DNA from: Mesorhizobium huakuii
GTDB taxonomy: Bacteria; Pseudomonadota; Alphaproteobacteria; Rhizobiales; Rhizobiaceae
NCBI RefSeq assembly: GCF_030160235.1
Contig: NZ_BSNY01000050.1
Coordinates: forward strand, 1 to 32,167
Length of the DNA stretch: 32,167 bases
Direction of reading: 5' to 3'
In this document: positions 8,923 through 19,130 of the stretch, piece by piece
Layout of the letters: each line of letters opens with the position of its first letter
Numbering within the stretch: position 1 is the first letter of the stretch
Notes under the pieces: model-generated
What the model was told of the DNA's origin: nothing
The model's input: the letters and a program-made list of their open reading frames with translations, nothing else
Database searches by the model: none
Position numbers and translations under genes: made by a program

Positions 8923-9023
8923 CCATCCTGCCCTCCGAGGGACCAGAACTCCACGACCATCGACAGGATTTCCACTGCCCCGCCGGGCTGATAGACTCGG
9001 CGCGGCCTGGAGAGGAAACAGCG

Positions 9024-10796
<1,773 letters not shown>

Positions 10797-10865
10797 GGAG
10801 GTGAACTCTTCGATCTGTCGGTGCACGAATGCAGCCAAGGTTCGCAGAAGCGCACAGGGGCTTGG

Positions 10866-11969
10866 ATGAGCGGTTTCGGACGATCGATGACTTCCTATGC
10901 GATGCCGCTGGCCGCCCTGGTGATGGCTGTCGCGGTCAGAGCCAGCGGGCTGTCGGTGGACCAGGGTTCGCTGAATGCCAGGATCCTTGTCGGTGCGCTG
11001 TCGAGTGCGATCATGTTCGTCACCATTTTCGTGGTGCTCGACCACGCCGAGGCGGTGGCTCGGCGGGTAGGGGAGCCCTACGGCACGCTGGTGCTGACGT
11101 TTGCGGTCACGGCAATCGAAGTGTCGATCATTGTTTCCATGATGCTGCATGGAGAGAACAACCCGACGCTGGCGCGGGAGTCCGTCTTCTCGACGGTGAT
11201 GATCACATCCACCGGCGTTGTCGGCATGTGTCTCGCGCTTGGCGGCTGGCGTCATCGCAAGCAGGCCATCGTGCGGCAAGGGACCAGTGCCTATCTGGCT
11301 GTTCTGATCGCGCTGGCCGTCATGACGCTTATTCTGCCGACCTACACCCAGGCCACGGATCCCGGAACGTTTTCGGCAGCCCAACTTGGTTTCGTCAGCG
11401 TCCTTTCAGTGCTGCTCTATGCCAGCTTCGTGTTCGCGCAGACCGTCCGGCATCGGGAAGACTTTATCCAGGGACAACCACACGACGTTTCGGTGGGCGC
11501 TGCGCCTCACGAGAACATCTCTGCCAGCGCTCTGCTGCTGATGGCCGGGCTGATCGGAATTGTCATGCTCGCCGAGCAGGTCGCGGCAAGCGTCGAAGAT
11601 ACGCTCGTTGCCTACCAGGTGACCCAGGCTGACAGCATTGTGGGGGCAATGATCGCGGGGCTGGTGTTGATGCCTGAGGCCATTTCGGCGGTGCGCGCTT
11701 CACTCAAGAACGAACTGCAGCGCGGCTTGAATGTCGCGATGGGTTCGGCTTGCGCCACGATCGGCCTGACCATACCGGGAGTTGCTGCCGCCAGCCTGCT
11801 GACGGGGAGAGGACTGACCCTGGGGCTGCCGGCTGCCGATGCGGTCCTCTTGGTCTTGGCGCTTTTCATATGCAATGTAAGCTTCAGCACCGAAAGAACG
11901 ACGTTCTTGACCGGAATGGTCCATCTTGTGGTGTTTTTTACTTATATGTTTCTGATATTTATACCGTGA
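10866..11969 (+). CDS. Calcium/sodium:proton antiporter, ChaA-like (CaCA superfamily)
   Basis: An integral membrane cation/proton exchanger of 367 residues with about 10-11 hydrophobic segments. The two alpha-repeat motifs of the CaCA superfamily are recognisable: FAVTAIEVSIIVSMML in the first half with the key Glu, and VGAMIAGLVLMPEAISAVR in the second half with the matching Glu. It is closest in form to ChaA, which exports Ca2+ or Na+ for protons in alkaline or high-salt conditions. The frame is open from 10821, but ATG 10866 has AGGGG five bases upstream and gives a better N-terminus. It stands alone and converges with the LysR gene. Confidence 0.85.
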   Translation: MSGFGRSMTSYAMPLAALVMAVAVRASGLSVDQGSLNARILVGALSSAIMFVTIFVVLDHAEAVARRVGEPYGTLVLTFAVTAIEVSIIVSMMLHGENNPTLARESVFSTVMITSTGVVGMCLALGGWRHRKQAIVRQGTSAYLAVLIALAVMTLILPTYTQATDPGTFSAAQLGFVSVLSVLLYASFVFAQTVRHREDFIQGQPHDVSVGAAPHENISASALLLMAGLIGIVMLAEQVAASVEDTLVAYQVTQADSIVGAMIAGLVLMPEAISAVRASLKNELQRGLNVAMGSACATIGLTIPGVAAASLLTGRGLTLGLPAADAVLLVLALFICNVSFSTERTTFLTGMVHLVVFFTYMFLIFIP

Positions 11970-11996
11970 AAGCTTGGTGCGGCACCCTTGATTGCC

Positions 11997-12905
11997 TCAG
12001 ATCCCGGATTTTAGGTGATCGATGAAGGCGCGCAGCTTCGGCAGGATCTGGCGCTTGCCGGTGTGATAGAGGAAGACGCCCGGCGTCGTCGCTGCGATGG
12101 CGTCGAGAACGGGCACGAGTTTTCCCTCGGCAATCGGACCCTCGGCGACCGGTCGTGGGATCTGCGCCAGCCCAATCCCTCGCATAGCGGCCCCGAGCAA
12201 TGTCGGATAGTCGTGGGCGATCAGCGGACCTGAGACCATCGCCTCGATCGCTTCGTTGCCGTCGACGAATGTCCACGGCGCGATGGCGCCATTCGAACGG
12301 CGCAGGCGCAGGCAGGCATGCTGGCGCAAGTCTTCGATACGTTCCGGGCGGCCGTGGCGCTCGAGATAGTCGGGACTACCGACGACCACGAACCGGAAGG
12401 ACGGGGTCAGCCGCACCGCCACCATGTCGTTGGCGATGAACTGGCCGAGGCGGATGCCGGCATCGAAGCCGCCGGTCGCGAGATCGACCATCTCGTCGCT
12501 CGCGGCGATCTCCAGTTCGACTTCGGGATAGGCCTGGCAGAACGACGCGATCACCGGCTCCAGGATCAACGGCACGACGGCGCGCGGCACCGACAGGCGC
12601 AGCAGGCCGGTCGGCCGCTGGCCGATGTCACGCGCGGCCTCGCCGGCGGCGACGATCTCCTCGAAGCCAGGGCCGGCACGGTCGAGGAAGCGCTGACCGG
12701 CCTCGGTCAGACCGACACTGCGCGTCGTGCGGACAAACAGCGCCGCGCCAAGCCGCGCTTCCAGCGCGCGCACCGCCTGGCTCACGGCTGAAGGCGTCAC
12801 GCCGAGATCGGCGGCGGCGCGGCGGAAGTTGCGGTGTCTGGCAACAGCCAGGAACACCTCGACGCCCTCCAGCGCCCCGTATCGGATTGTGTAGTTCTGC
12901 TTCAT
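11997..12905 (-). CDS. LysR-family transcriptional regulator
   Basis: A 302-residue LysR regulator. The N-terminal winged helix-turn-helix (about residues 12-70) reads FLAVARHRNFRRAAADLGVTPSAVSQAVRALEARLGAALF. An effector-binding domain from about residue 95 follows, with LRLSVPRAVVPLIL as its first strand. It belongs to the large group resembling DmlR/PtxR regulators. It is divergent from the methyltransferase gene with 78 bp between starts, so it probably controls that gene and itself. The inducer cannot be predicted. Confidence 0.9.
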   Translation of the reverse strand: MKQNYTIRYGALEGVEVFLAVARHRNFRRAAADLGVTPSAVSQAVRALEARLGAALFVRTTRSVGLTEAGQRFLDRAGPGFEEIVAAGEAARDIGQRPTGLLRLSVPRAVVPLILEPVIASFCQAYPEVELEIAASDEMVDLATGGFDAGIRLGQFIANDMVAVRLTPSFRFVVVGSPDYLERHGRPERIEDLRQHACLRLRRSNGAIAPWTFVDGNEAIEAMVSGPLIAHDYPTLLGAAMRGIGLAQIPRPVAEGPIAEGKLVPVLDAIAATTPGVFLYHTGKRQILPKLRAFIDHLKSGI

Positions 12906-12983
12906 AGGTTGTTGTGATTACAGCGGATAGTCGAACGATGGAAGCGGGTTTAGGTAAGACTCTGAAGACAGGAGCATCTTGCC

Positions 12984-13814
12984 ATGACCGATGAACTTGA
13001 TGGAGTGCGCGACCACTATCGCGCGACCGGCCTGACTGAACGGTTGAGGACGGTACTGGCTGACTTCGGCCCGGAGGATCGGCTTCTCACGCCGCAGCAA
13101 CTGGGGACCCTCGACCAGTTTCACACCCGTGGGCTTGCTGCCACCGCCGAGCTTGCCAAATTGGCTGACATCACCGCTGGCATGTCGGTTCTGGATGTCG
13201 GCTCGGGCATCGGCGGGCCGGCGCGCTTCCTGGCCGCGACTTATGGCTGCCGGGTTACCGGCGTGGACCTCAGCGAACCTTTCGTGGAGGCCGCGCGCTA
13301 TCTGACCGAGCGCACGGGGCAGGGCGGGCAATTGTCGTTCCAGACCGCCAGCGCCCTGCAGCTTCCGTTCAATGAAGGCCGTTTCGACATCGTGCTGCTG
13401 CAGCACGTGGCGATGAATATCTCCGACCGGGGGCGGCTCTATCGCGAGATTCGCCACGCGCTGAAATCTGGCGGCAGGTTCGCCACCTTCGACGTGGTAT
13501 TAAGCAGCGGCGAGCCGCACTATCCGCTTCCCTGGGCGCGAACGCCGGCGACGAGCTTCCTGCTGACAATCGACGCGACGCGCGAGGCGATCGAACCGGC
13601 CGGCTTCCGCATGCTGGTATGGCAAGACGACACCGAAGTCGCCAAGGACTGGTTCGCGCAGTTGCGGGCGTCGGGTCCGCCGCCTTCGCCAAACCTCGGC
13701 GTCGTGATGGGGCCGGACTTCGTCGAGCTTGCAGCCAATTTGGGACGAAATCTCATGGAAGGCCGGCTTGGCATCCTGACCGCGGTGTTCGAGGCCGTGC
13801 CGATCAACAGCTGA
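12984..13814 (+). CDS. Class I SAM-dependent methyltransferase
   Basis: A 276-residue cytoplasmic methyltransferase. SAM-binding motif I is VLDVGSGIGGPARFLA at residues 69-84, followed by the acidic motif II end VTGVDLSEPFVEAA and motif IV FDIVLLQHVAMNI. The pattern resembles the sterol/tocopherol/sarcosine type (UbiE/Coq5-like fold) and suggests a small-molecule substrate, which cannot be named. An AGGAGC ribosome site precedes ATG 12984. It is followed after 12 bp by a membrane protein gene, probably in one operon under the divergent LysR regulator. Confidence 0.88.
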   Translation: MTDELDGVRDHYRATGLTERLRTVLADFGPEDRLLTPQQLGTLDQFHTRGLAATAELAKLADITAGMSVLDVGSGIGGPARFLAATYGCRVTGVDLSEPFVEAARYLTERTGQGGQLSFQTASALQLPFNEGRFDIVLLQHVAMNISDRGRLYREIRHALKSGGRFATFDVVLSSGEPHYPLPWARTPATSFLLTIDATREAIEPAGFRMLVWQDDTEVAKDWFAQLRASGPPPSPNLGVVMGPDFVELAANLGRNLMEGRLGILTAVFEAVPINS

Positions 13815-13826
13815 CGGGAGACCACA

Positions 13827-14351
13827 ATGTCGACGGAGATCCTTTTCCAGATCCAACTCGTTCTCGGCTATGTCGCATGGCTGCTGTGTTTCGGTGCGTA
13901 CATCTGGCCCTGGCTCAGATCGATGGACGGGCCCGCAGCGCAACGCGCCATTGCCACGCTGCACAGTTTCCGTTTCTTCGGGCTCGTCTTCATCCTTCCG
14001 GGCGTGGTCAGCCCAAACCTGCCCGCCAGCTTCGCCACCCTTGCCGCCTATGGCGATTTCGCAACCGGGGTGCTGGCCATGCTGGCACTGTTTGCCGTGA
14101 GGATGCGCCCGCTTTTCTGGCTATTCGTCGTTGCCTTCAATGTCGTCGGGACGATCGATCTCATCGTCGATTACTACCAAGCCATCCAGGCCGATCTTCC
14201 CGCCCATGCCGGATTGTTGGGTGCGACCTATGCGATCCCTGTCATCTATGTGCCGCTGCTGATGATCACCCACGTCGTCGCGTTCTATTTTCTGCTCCGT
14301 CCGCGCCAGGGCCTGGCCCGCGCCATTACGAACGAGGCGACTGCTCCGTAG
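13827..14351 (+). CDS. Multi-pass membrane protein of unknown function
   Basis: A 174-residue hydrophobic protein with about five transmembrane helices, for example LVLGYVAWLLCFGAYIWPW near the N-terminus, FFGLVFILPGVVS, GVLAMLALFAV, and YVPLLMITHVVAFYFLL near the end. I recognise no catalytic motif. A GGGAGACCACA ribosome region precedes the ATG, 12 bp after the methyltransferase stop, so the two genes are likely cotranscribed. A joint role in modifying or moving a small molecule is only an inference. Confidence 0.75.
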   Translation: MSTEILFQIQLVLGYVAWLLCFGAYIWPWLRSMDGPAAQRAIATLHSFRFFGLVFILPGVVSPNLPASFATLAAYGDFATGVLAMLALFAVRMRPLFWLFVVAFNVVGTIDLIVDYYQAIQADLPAHAGLLGATYAIPVIYVPLLMITHVVAFYFLLRPRQGLARAITNEATAP

Positions 14352-14401
14352 ATCATCTGGAGGTCAACCGGGCGTGCAACAGCCCGCCGCTACGCCCCGA
14401 G

Positions 14402-15076
14402 CTAACGCCGTCCGCTCTGTATCTCCGACGGCCGCGGCGCCGAGCCCGGCTCCTGGACGAGCGGTCCGAGCAGCACCTCTCCGAACAGCGGCTGGTAGCT
14501 CCTGCGCACCGCCGGATCCTCCTTGAAGGACAGCGCATACTGGCCGATCTGGTGGAAATAGGTGATGCGCGCCCTGACCAGGCTTTCATCCTCGGGATAG
14601 CCCATGGCGCGGAAGGAGCGGATCAACAGCGCGATGCGCAGATCGTCCATGTCCTTGACCTCCTGCGCCAGCTTCTTCGACGTTCGCGACCAGTCGCGTA
14701 CGGCCAGATCAAGCAGCGGGCTGAACGGCGCCTCATCGACCCATACATGCACGATGTCGGTGAAGAACTGCAGGCCGTCGATGTCGTGCATGTCGCGCAT
14801 CGCCCAGAACGGCGCGCAATTGGTGTTTCGCCATTCCTGCAGCAGGCCGTCGCGCAGATCGGCCAGGCTGGCGAAGTGGAAATAGAAGCTGCCGCGCGTC
14901 ACCTTGAACTGGTGCGCCAGGCGGTCGATCTTGACCTCGCCGATGCCGCGCTTCTCCAGCACCTTGCGCGCGGCCGTGATCCAGGCCTCGCGGCTGAGCG
15001 TCTGCCGCGCCGGCTTCGCGGGCGGGGCGGCCTTAGTCGGTCTTTTGGCCCGGGCCGGGGCAGGGTCCGCTTTCAT
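14402..15076 (-). CDS. TetR-family transcriptional regulator
   Basis: A 224-residue repressor-type protein. After a Lys/Pro/Ala-rich tail of about 27 residues, the TetR helix-turn-helix runs from about residue 28 to 75 (WITAARKVLEKRGIGEVKID, then KVTRGSFYFHFASLADL). The C-terminal ligand domain is helical and not informative. The basic, disordered N-terminal tail is longer than usual. It is flanked by the convergent membrane protein gene and, 103 bp upstream, by the end of the nucleoside hydrolase gene on the same strand. Its target may be itself or the adjacent nucleoside hydrolase cluster; neither is shown by the sequence. Confidence 0.88.
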   Translation of the reverse strand: MKADPAPARAKRPTKAAPPAKPARQTLSREAWITAARKVLEKRGIGEVKIDRLAHQFKVTRGSFYFHFASLADLRDGLLQEWRNTNCAPFWAMRDMHDIDGLQFFTDIVHVWVDEAPFSPLLDLAVRDWSRTSKKLAQEVKDMDDLRIALLIRSFRAMGYPEDESLVRARITYFHQIGQYALSFKEDPAVRRSYQPLFGEVLLGPLVQEPGSAPRPSEIQSGRR

Positions 15077-15179
15077 CTGATCAAGACCTTCATCGCCATA
15101 TGCGACGCCTGCAACCTGTTCGCCGGCTTCGATGCGCTTCGCGACTCATCAAGCGTCCATCTATCGCGGAAGGCGCAGC

Positions 15180-16124
15180 TCAGGGCAATGCGCTGATCCT
15201 CTCCAGCATCAACTCGAAGAACGGCGCCGGATCGATGCGCCGCAGAACATTACAGTTTTTGCGCCGGCCGGTTACATGCCACCAGTCGACGACGGTCATG
15301 CCGATCGTCTCCGGCGAGACGATGTCGACCGTCACCGCGCACTGGCGCTGCTCATAGATCTGCGGCGCAAGGAGATAGCCGGTGACGCAGGCGTCATGGA
15401 TAGGGCGCGCCGGCGTTTCGAATTTGTGCGTGCCGTACTGGCGGTAGAAGTCGGCCAGATTGGCGGCCTCGATCGCCGCCCGGCTGCCGGTTGCCCGCAG
15501 GCGGTCCAGCCATTCCGGCGTCATCAGCGCGGTATAGGTGCAGTCTATGCCTGCCATGGTCACCGGCACACCGCTGTCGAACACTTTGTGCGCGGCATGC
15601 GGATCGACGAAGATGTTGAATTCCGCGGCCGGCGTGGCGTTGCCGCCCTGGAAGAAGCCGCCGCCCATCAGCACGACTTCGCGCAGGCGGGGCACGATCC
15701 TCGGCTCCATGGTCATGGCCATGGCAAGATTGGTCATCGGCCCCAGCGTGCAGACGGTCAAGTCACCCTCCGGCGCGTCCATGATCGTGCGCACCATGTA
15801 ATTGACCGCGTGTTCGCTTTGCAGCGGCGTCACCGGCTCGGGAAGGTCGGCGCCGTCGAGGCCGGTCTCGCCATGCACATATTCGGCCGTGATCAGCTTG
15901 CGCACCATCGGCGCCGGACATCCGGCATGGACCGGCACATCAGGCCGCCCGGCAAGCTCCACCACCTTCAGTGCGTTCTTCGACGTCAAGGCAAGCGGCA
16001 CATTGCCGCCGACCGTGGTGATGCCGACCACGTCGAGCTCGGCCGGAGACCCCAGCGCGAAGAGGATGGCGAAGGCGTCGTCCTGGCCCGGATCGGTGTC
16101 GATGATGATCTTTCGTGGTGCCAT
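15180..16124 (-). CDS. Inosine-uridine preferring nucleoside hydrolase family protein
   Basis: This enzyme hydrolyses the N-glycosidic bond of ribonucleosides to base and ribose. The 314-residue protein opens with the Ca2+-binding signature IIIDTDPGQDDA (D9, D11, D15, D16). A substrate-binding segment EFNIFVDPHAA with Asn and Asp is central, and ITTVGGNVPL with the family's N-x-x near residue 40 is also present. ATG 16124 is preceded by GGAAGAG at about 10 bases, whereas the longer frame to 16211 lacks one. It is divergent from the oxygenase gene over a 103-bp region carrying a perfect palindrome. The exact nucleoside is unknown. Confidence 0.9.
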   Translation of the reverse strand: MAPRKIIIDTDPGQDDAFAILFALGSPAELDVVGITTVGGNVPLALTSKNALKVVELAGRPDVPVHAGCPAPMVRKLITAEYVHGETGLDGADLPEPVTPLQSEHAVNYMVRTIMDAPEGDLTVCTLGPMTNLAMAMTMEPRIVPRLREVVLMGGGFFQGGNATPAAEFNIFVDPHAAHKVFDSGVPVTMAGIDCTYTALMTPEWLDRLRATGSRAAIEAANLADFYRQYGTHKFETPARPIHDACVTGYLLAPQIYEQRQCAVTVDIVSPETIGMTVVDWWHVTGRRKNCNVLRRIDPAPFFELMLERISALP

Positions 16125-16186
16125 GTTTGAGCGCTCTTCCTTTTGCGATCGAAAGCCTATTGATGAGGCCGTTCGGATGTGTAGAA

Positions 16187-16200
16187 ATACAGTACTGTAT
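16187..16200. promoter_or_regulatory. Perfect 14-bp palindrome, candidate shared operator
   Basis: ATACAGTACTGTAT is a complete palindrome in the intergenic region between the divergent nucleoside hydrolase and oxygenase genes, 28 bp before the oxygenase ATG. Its placement fits repression of one or both divergent promoters by a dimeric regulator. The regulator (GntR-type, the nearby TetR, or another) is not identified. Confidence 0.6.
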
Positions 16201-16227
16201 CTTATGTTCAAGACAGGGTGTTCGAAA

Positions 16228-17241
16228 ATGGATGCACAAGCGCGCGGCGATTTTTCCGAAATTCCGATCCTCGACGTTTCGGCGCTCTATGGCGACGACG
16301 AGGGCGCGATCCGGGCAACGGCTGCGACGCTGCGCCGCTATCTCGAGACGATCGGCTTCCTCTATGTCACCGGGCACCCCATTCCGCGCGCCGATGTCGA
16401 AGCCGTGCGCGAGGCCAGCAAGCGCTTCTTTGCCTTGCCCGAGGAGGAAAAGGCGAAGCTCAAGATCGACAAGAATTTCCGCGGCTATCTGCCTTTTGCC
16501 GGCTCGACCATCGTGACCTCGTCGGTGGCAACCGTCAGCAAGCCCAACCAGAGCGAATCGATCTTCTTCATGCACGAGGTCGGCGCCGACGATCCACGGG
16601 CCTTGGCCGAAAAGCCGCTGCAAGGCCCCAACCAATGGCCCGACGAAACAGCACTTGCAGGTTTCAGGGAGACGATCGAGCGCTATGTCCAGGAGATGGG
16701 CACGCTCGCCCGCAAGATGGTTCGCGCCATCGCGCTGTCGCTCGGCCTGCCGTCCGACAGCCTCGACCGCTATTTCGAGCAGCCGACGACCTTCCTGAGG
16801 CTGTTGCACTATCCGACGCAGCCCCAGGAAGAAGGGCTCTTCGGCTCGGCGCCGCACACCGACTACGGCTTCATCACCTTGCTGGCGCAGGACAATGTCG
16901 GCGGCCTCGAGGTCAAGAACAAGGCCGGCGACTGGGTTCCGGCGCCGCCGGTCCCGGATTCCTTCGTCATGAATGTCGGCGACATCCTTGCGCGCTGGTC
17001 GAACGACCAGTTCGTCTCGACGCCGCACCGCGTCATCAACCGCTCGGGACGCGAGCGCTATTCGCAGCCCTTCTTCTTCGATCCGTCCATGGACGAGACG
17101 ATCGAGGCGCTGCCGGTTTGCGTGCCGGCCGGCACGCAGCCGAAATACGGGCCGGTGCTCTACGGCGACTATCTGATGGAGCGCATCGACAAGAACTACC
17201 ACTATCGCAAGAAGAAGGCGGCGGAAGCCGCCGGCGCATAA
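16228..17241 (+). CDS. Isopenicillin N synthase family 2OG-Fe(II) oxygenase
   Basis: A non-heme iron dioxygenase of 337 residues. The N-terminal DIOX_N region opens with IPILDVSALYG. The double-stranded beta-helix core has iron ligands H210 and D212 (APHTDYGFITLL) and H267 (STPHRVIN). The 2-oxoglutarate-binding R-x-S is R277-S279 (RYSQPFFF). Homologues act on amino acids, plant-type hormones or small acids, and the substrate here is unknown. The frame is open far upstream, but ATG 16228 has AGGG at 9 bases and the expected N-terminus; ATG 16204 is the alternative. The ABC transporter genes follow after 31 bp, so the transported compound may be its substrate. Confidence 0.88.
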   Translation: MDAQARGDFSEIPILDVSALYGDDEGAIRATAATLRRYLETIGFLYVTGHPIPRADVEAVREASKRFFALPEEEKAKLKIDKNFRGYLPFAGSTIVTSSVATVSKPNQSESIFFMHEVGADDPRALAEKPLQGPNQWPDETALAGFRETIERYVQEMGTLARKMVRAIALSLGLPSDSLDRYFEQPTTFLRLLHYPTQPQEEGLFGSAPHTDYGFITLLAQDNVGGLEVKNKAGDWVPAPPVPDSFVMNVGDILARWSNDQFVSTPHRVINRSGRERYSQPFFFDPSMDETIEALPVCVPAGTQPKYGPVLYGDYLMERIDKNYHYRKKKAAEAAGA

Positions 17242-17272
17242 CGGCAAACAAGCAAAAGAAAGGGGAACAGCA

Positions 17273-18130
17273 ATGAATGCATATCTGCGAATGACCGGCC
17301 TTGCGCTGGCGATGTCCACCGTGGCCTGGGGCGGGGTTTCCCGGGCCGCCGAGGTGCCGAAGTCCTCCGACGTCAAGCAGAGCGGAACGCTCGCCGTCGC
17401 CAACACGCTGGACTATGCGCCGTTCGAATATCTCGATGCCGACGGCAAGCAGACCGGCATCATCATCGAACTGGCCGGCGAGGTGGCCAAGCTGGTCGAT
17501 GCCAAGCTCGACGTGCAGCGCACGCCCTTTCCCTCGATGATCCCCGGCCTGGCCGCCGGCCGCTTCAAGATCGCCTGGGAGACGTTCTCGGCCACGCCCG
17601 AGCGGCTGAAGCAGGTCGACTTCGTCATGTTCCTCAAGGCCGGCCTCGCCGTCTCGACATCGCCAGACAAGAAGGCGATCTTCAGCGGAGACACCCCGCT
17701 CTGCGGCAAGCGCATCGGCGTCTCGGCCGGCAGCGCCTCGGACTTCCTGGTCGACAAGCTGAGCAAGGAGTGCACCGACAAGGGCCAGGCGGCCATTGAG
17801 AAGTCGGTCTTCAACTCCTCGACCGATATCGTCCAGGCCGTGCTGTCGGATCGTGTCGACGCCCGCATGGACGATGCGACCGCTTCGAGCTATTTCGAGG
17901 TGACGAGCAAGGGCCAGCTTGTGGTGCTGCCGACGCTTTACGAGGTCGCGCCGCTCGGCATGGCGATCGCCAAGAACGACAAGGAGACTGCCGATATGAT
18001 GGTGGCAGCACTCGCCGAACTGTTCAAGAACGGCACCTACAAGACTATCCTCGACAAGTACGGCATGGGCGCCTACGCGATCAAGGAACCCTATTTCGTC
18101 GGAACCATGGACGCGCTTCGCGCCGAATAG
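17273..18130 (+). CDS. Polar amino-acid type ABC transporter, periplasmic binding protein
   Basis: A 285-residue periplasmic solute receptor of SBP family 3. The signal peptide is MRMTGLALAMSTVAWGG-like, with cleavage near SRAAEV (about residue 25). The mature protein has the family opening GTLAVANTLDYAPFEYLDADG, the GIIIELAGEVAKLV lobe, and the hinge-domain segment GKRIGVSAGSASDFLV. It feeds the permease and ATPase encoded downstream. The ligand is probably an amino acid or related zwitterion; specificity cannot be read. AAAGGGGAACAGCA gives a good ribosome site. A strong hairpin follows the gene before the permease, a common arrangement that favours excess binding protein. Confidence 0.92.
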   Translation: MNAYLRMTGLALAMSTVAWGGVSRAAEVPKSSDVKQSGTLAVANTLDYAPFEYLDADGKQTGIIIELAGEVAKLVDAKLDVQRTPFPSMIPGLAAGRFKIAWETFSATPERLKQVDFVMFLKAGLAVSTSPDKKAIFSGDTPLCGKRIGVSAGSASDFLVDKLSKECTDKGQAAIEKSVFNSSTDIVQAVLSDRVDARMDDATASSYFEVTSKGQLVVLPTLYEVAPLGMAIAKNDKETADMMVAALAELFKNGTYKTILDKYGMGAYAIKEPYFVGTMDALRAE

Positions 18131-18138
18131 GAACTACC

Positions 18139-18167
18139 CCGGCGCCTGATCCTGGGTCAGGCGCCGG
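18139..18167 (+). promoter_or_regulatory. Intercistronic hairpin between binding protein and permease genes
   Basis: The arms CCGGCGCCTGA (18139-18149) and TCAGGCGCCGG (18157-18167) form a perfect 11-bp stem with a 7-base loop. No U-run follows, so it is more likely an mRNA-stabilising or partial-termination element that raises expression of the binding protein over the permease. Confidence 0.65.
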
Positions 18168-18188
18168 CCAGCAACCAGGAGACCATTG

Positions 18189-19130
18189 ATGGGCGTGGCC
18201 CACCCGACCGAGATCGGTGTCGAGCCCGGCGTTGCCGCCGCCGTGTCACGACTGACCGTCGTGCCGCAGCGCCGCTATGGCATCTGGGTCGGCACGGCGT
18301 TCGCCTTGCTGCTGGCCTTTCTGATCATCCGCGCTTTCGCCAGCAACCCCGCCTTCGCCTGGGGCACGGCGGCCGGCTACCTGTTCCATCCCTCGATCAT
18401 GCGCGGCCTTGGCAACACGCTGGTGCTCACCGTCATCATCATGCTGTTGGCGATCGTGGTCGGCACCGTCATCGCCATCATGCGGGTGTCGCCAAGTCCT
18501 GTGCTGCGCGCCTTCGCGGGTGTCTATGTCTGGTTCTTCCGGGGCGTCCCGGCGCTGATCCAGCTGATCTTCTGGTTCAACCTGTCGCTGCTGGTGCGTG
18601 AAATCTCGCTCACTCTGCCTTTCCTGGGAACGCTGTTTTCCGTGCGCACCAATGATTTCATGACGCCGTTCTTCTCCGCCGTCGTGGCACTTTCGCTCTG
18701 CGAGGCCGGCTACATGGCCGAGATCATCCGCGCCGGCATCAAGTCGGTGCCGTCGGGCCAGGCGGAAGCGGCGAGTGCACTCGGCATGCCCTACCGCATG
18801 ATCCTGAAGCGCATCACCCTGCCGCAAGCCATGCGCTTCGTGCTACCGCCGACCGGCAACGAGGCGATCAACCTCCTGAAGATGACGTCGCTGGTGACCT
18901 TCATCGCGGTCGACGACCTGTTCTACACCGCGCAAAGCATCTATGCGCGCACCTTCGAGACGATCCCGCTCCTGATCGTGGTCGCCTTCTGGTACCTCGC
19001 CGTGGTCAGCATCCTGTCGGTGGGGCAGCATTTCCTGGAGCGCCATTTCGGCCGCAGCGACACGCGCCGTGAACCCCTGACGATGCGCGCCTTGCGCAAC
19101 GCCATCAGCCTGCGCGGCGTTGCCCGATGA
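18189..19130 (+). CDS. Polar amino-acid type ABC transporter permease
   Basis: A 313-residue inner-membrane permease. After a soluble N-terminal tail there is a helix at about residues 33-55, then the conserved BPD_transp_1 region starting near [21 protein letters not shown]. The ATPase-docking EAA loop reads [28 protein letters not shown]. It appears to be the only permease of the operon, so it would act as a homodimer. TTG 18186 directly precedes ATG 18189; CCAGGA at eight bases supports the ATG. Its stop overlaps the ATPase start (ATGA). Confidence 0.92.
   Translation: MGVAHPTEIGVEPGVAAAVSRLTVVPQRRYGIWVGTAFALLLAFLIIRAFASNPAFAWGTAAGYLFHPSIMRGLGNTLVLTVIIMLLAIVVGTVIAIMRVSPSPVLRAFAGVYVWFFRGVPALIQLIFWFNLSLLVREISLTLPFLGTLFSVRTNDFMTPFFSAVVALSLCEAGYMAEIIRAGIKSVPSGQAEAASALGMPYRMILKRITLPQAMRFVLPPTGNEAINLLKMTSLVTFIAVDDLFYTAQSIYARTFETIPLLIVVAFWYLAVVSILSVGQHFLERHFGRSDTRREPLTMRALRNAISLRGVAR

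Noticed and set aside
15940-17406. 488-codon minus-strand open frame
   Set aside because: It covers the oxygenase gene in antisense and runs off-frame into the nucleoside hydrolase. It has no protein signature of its own.
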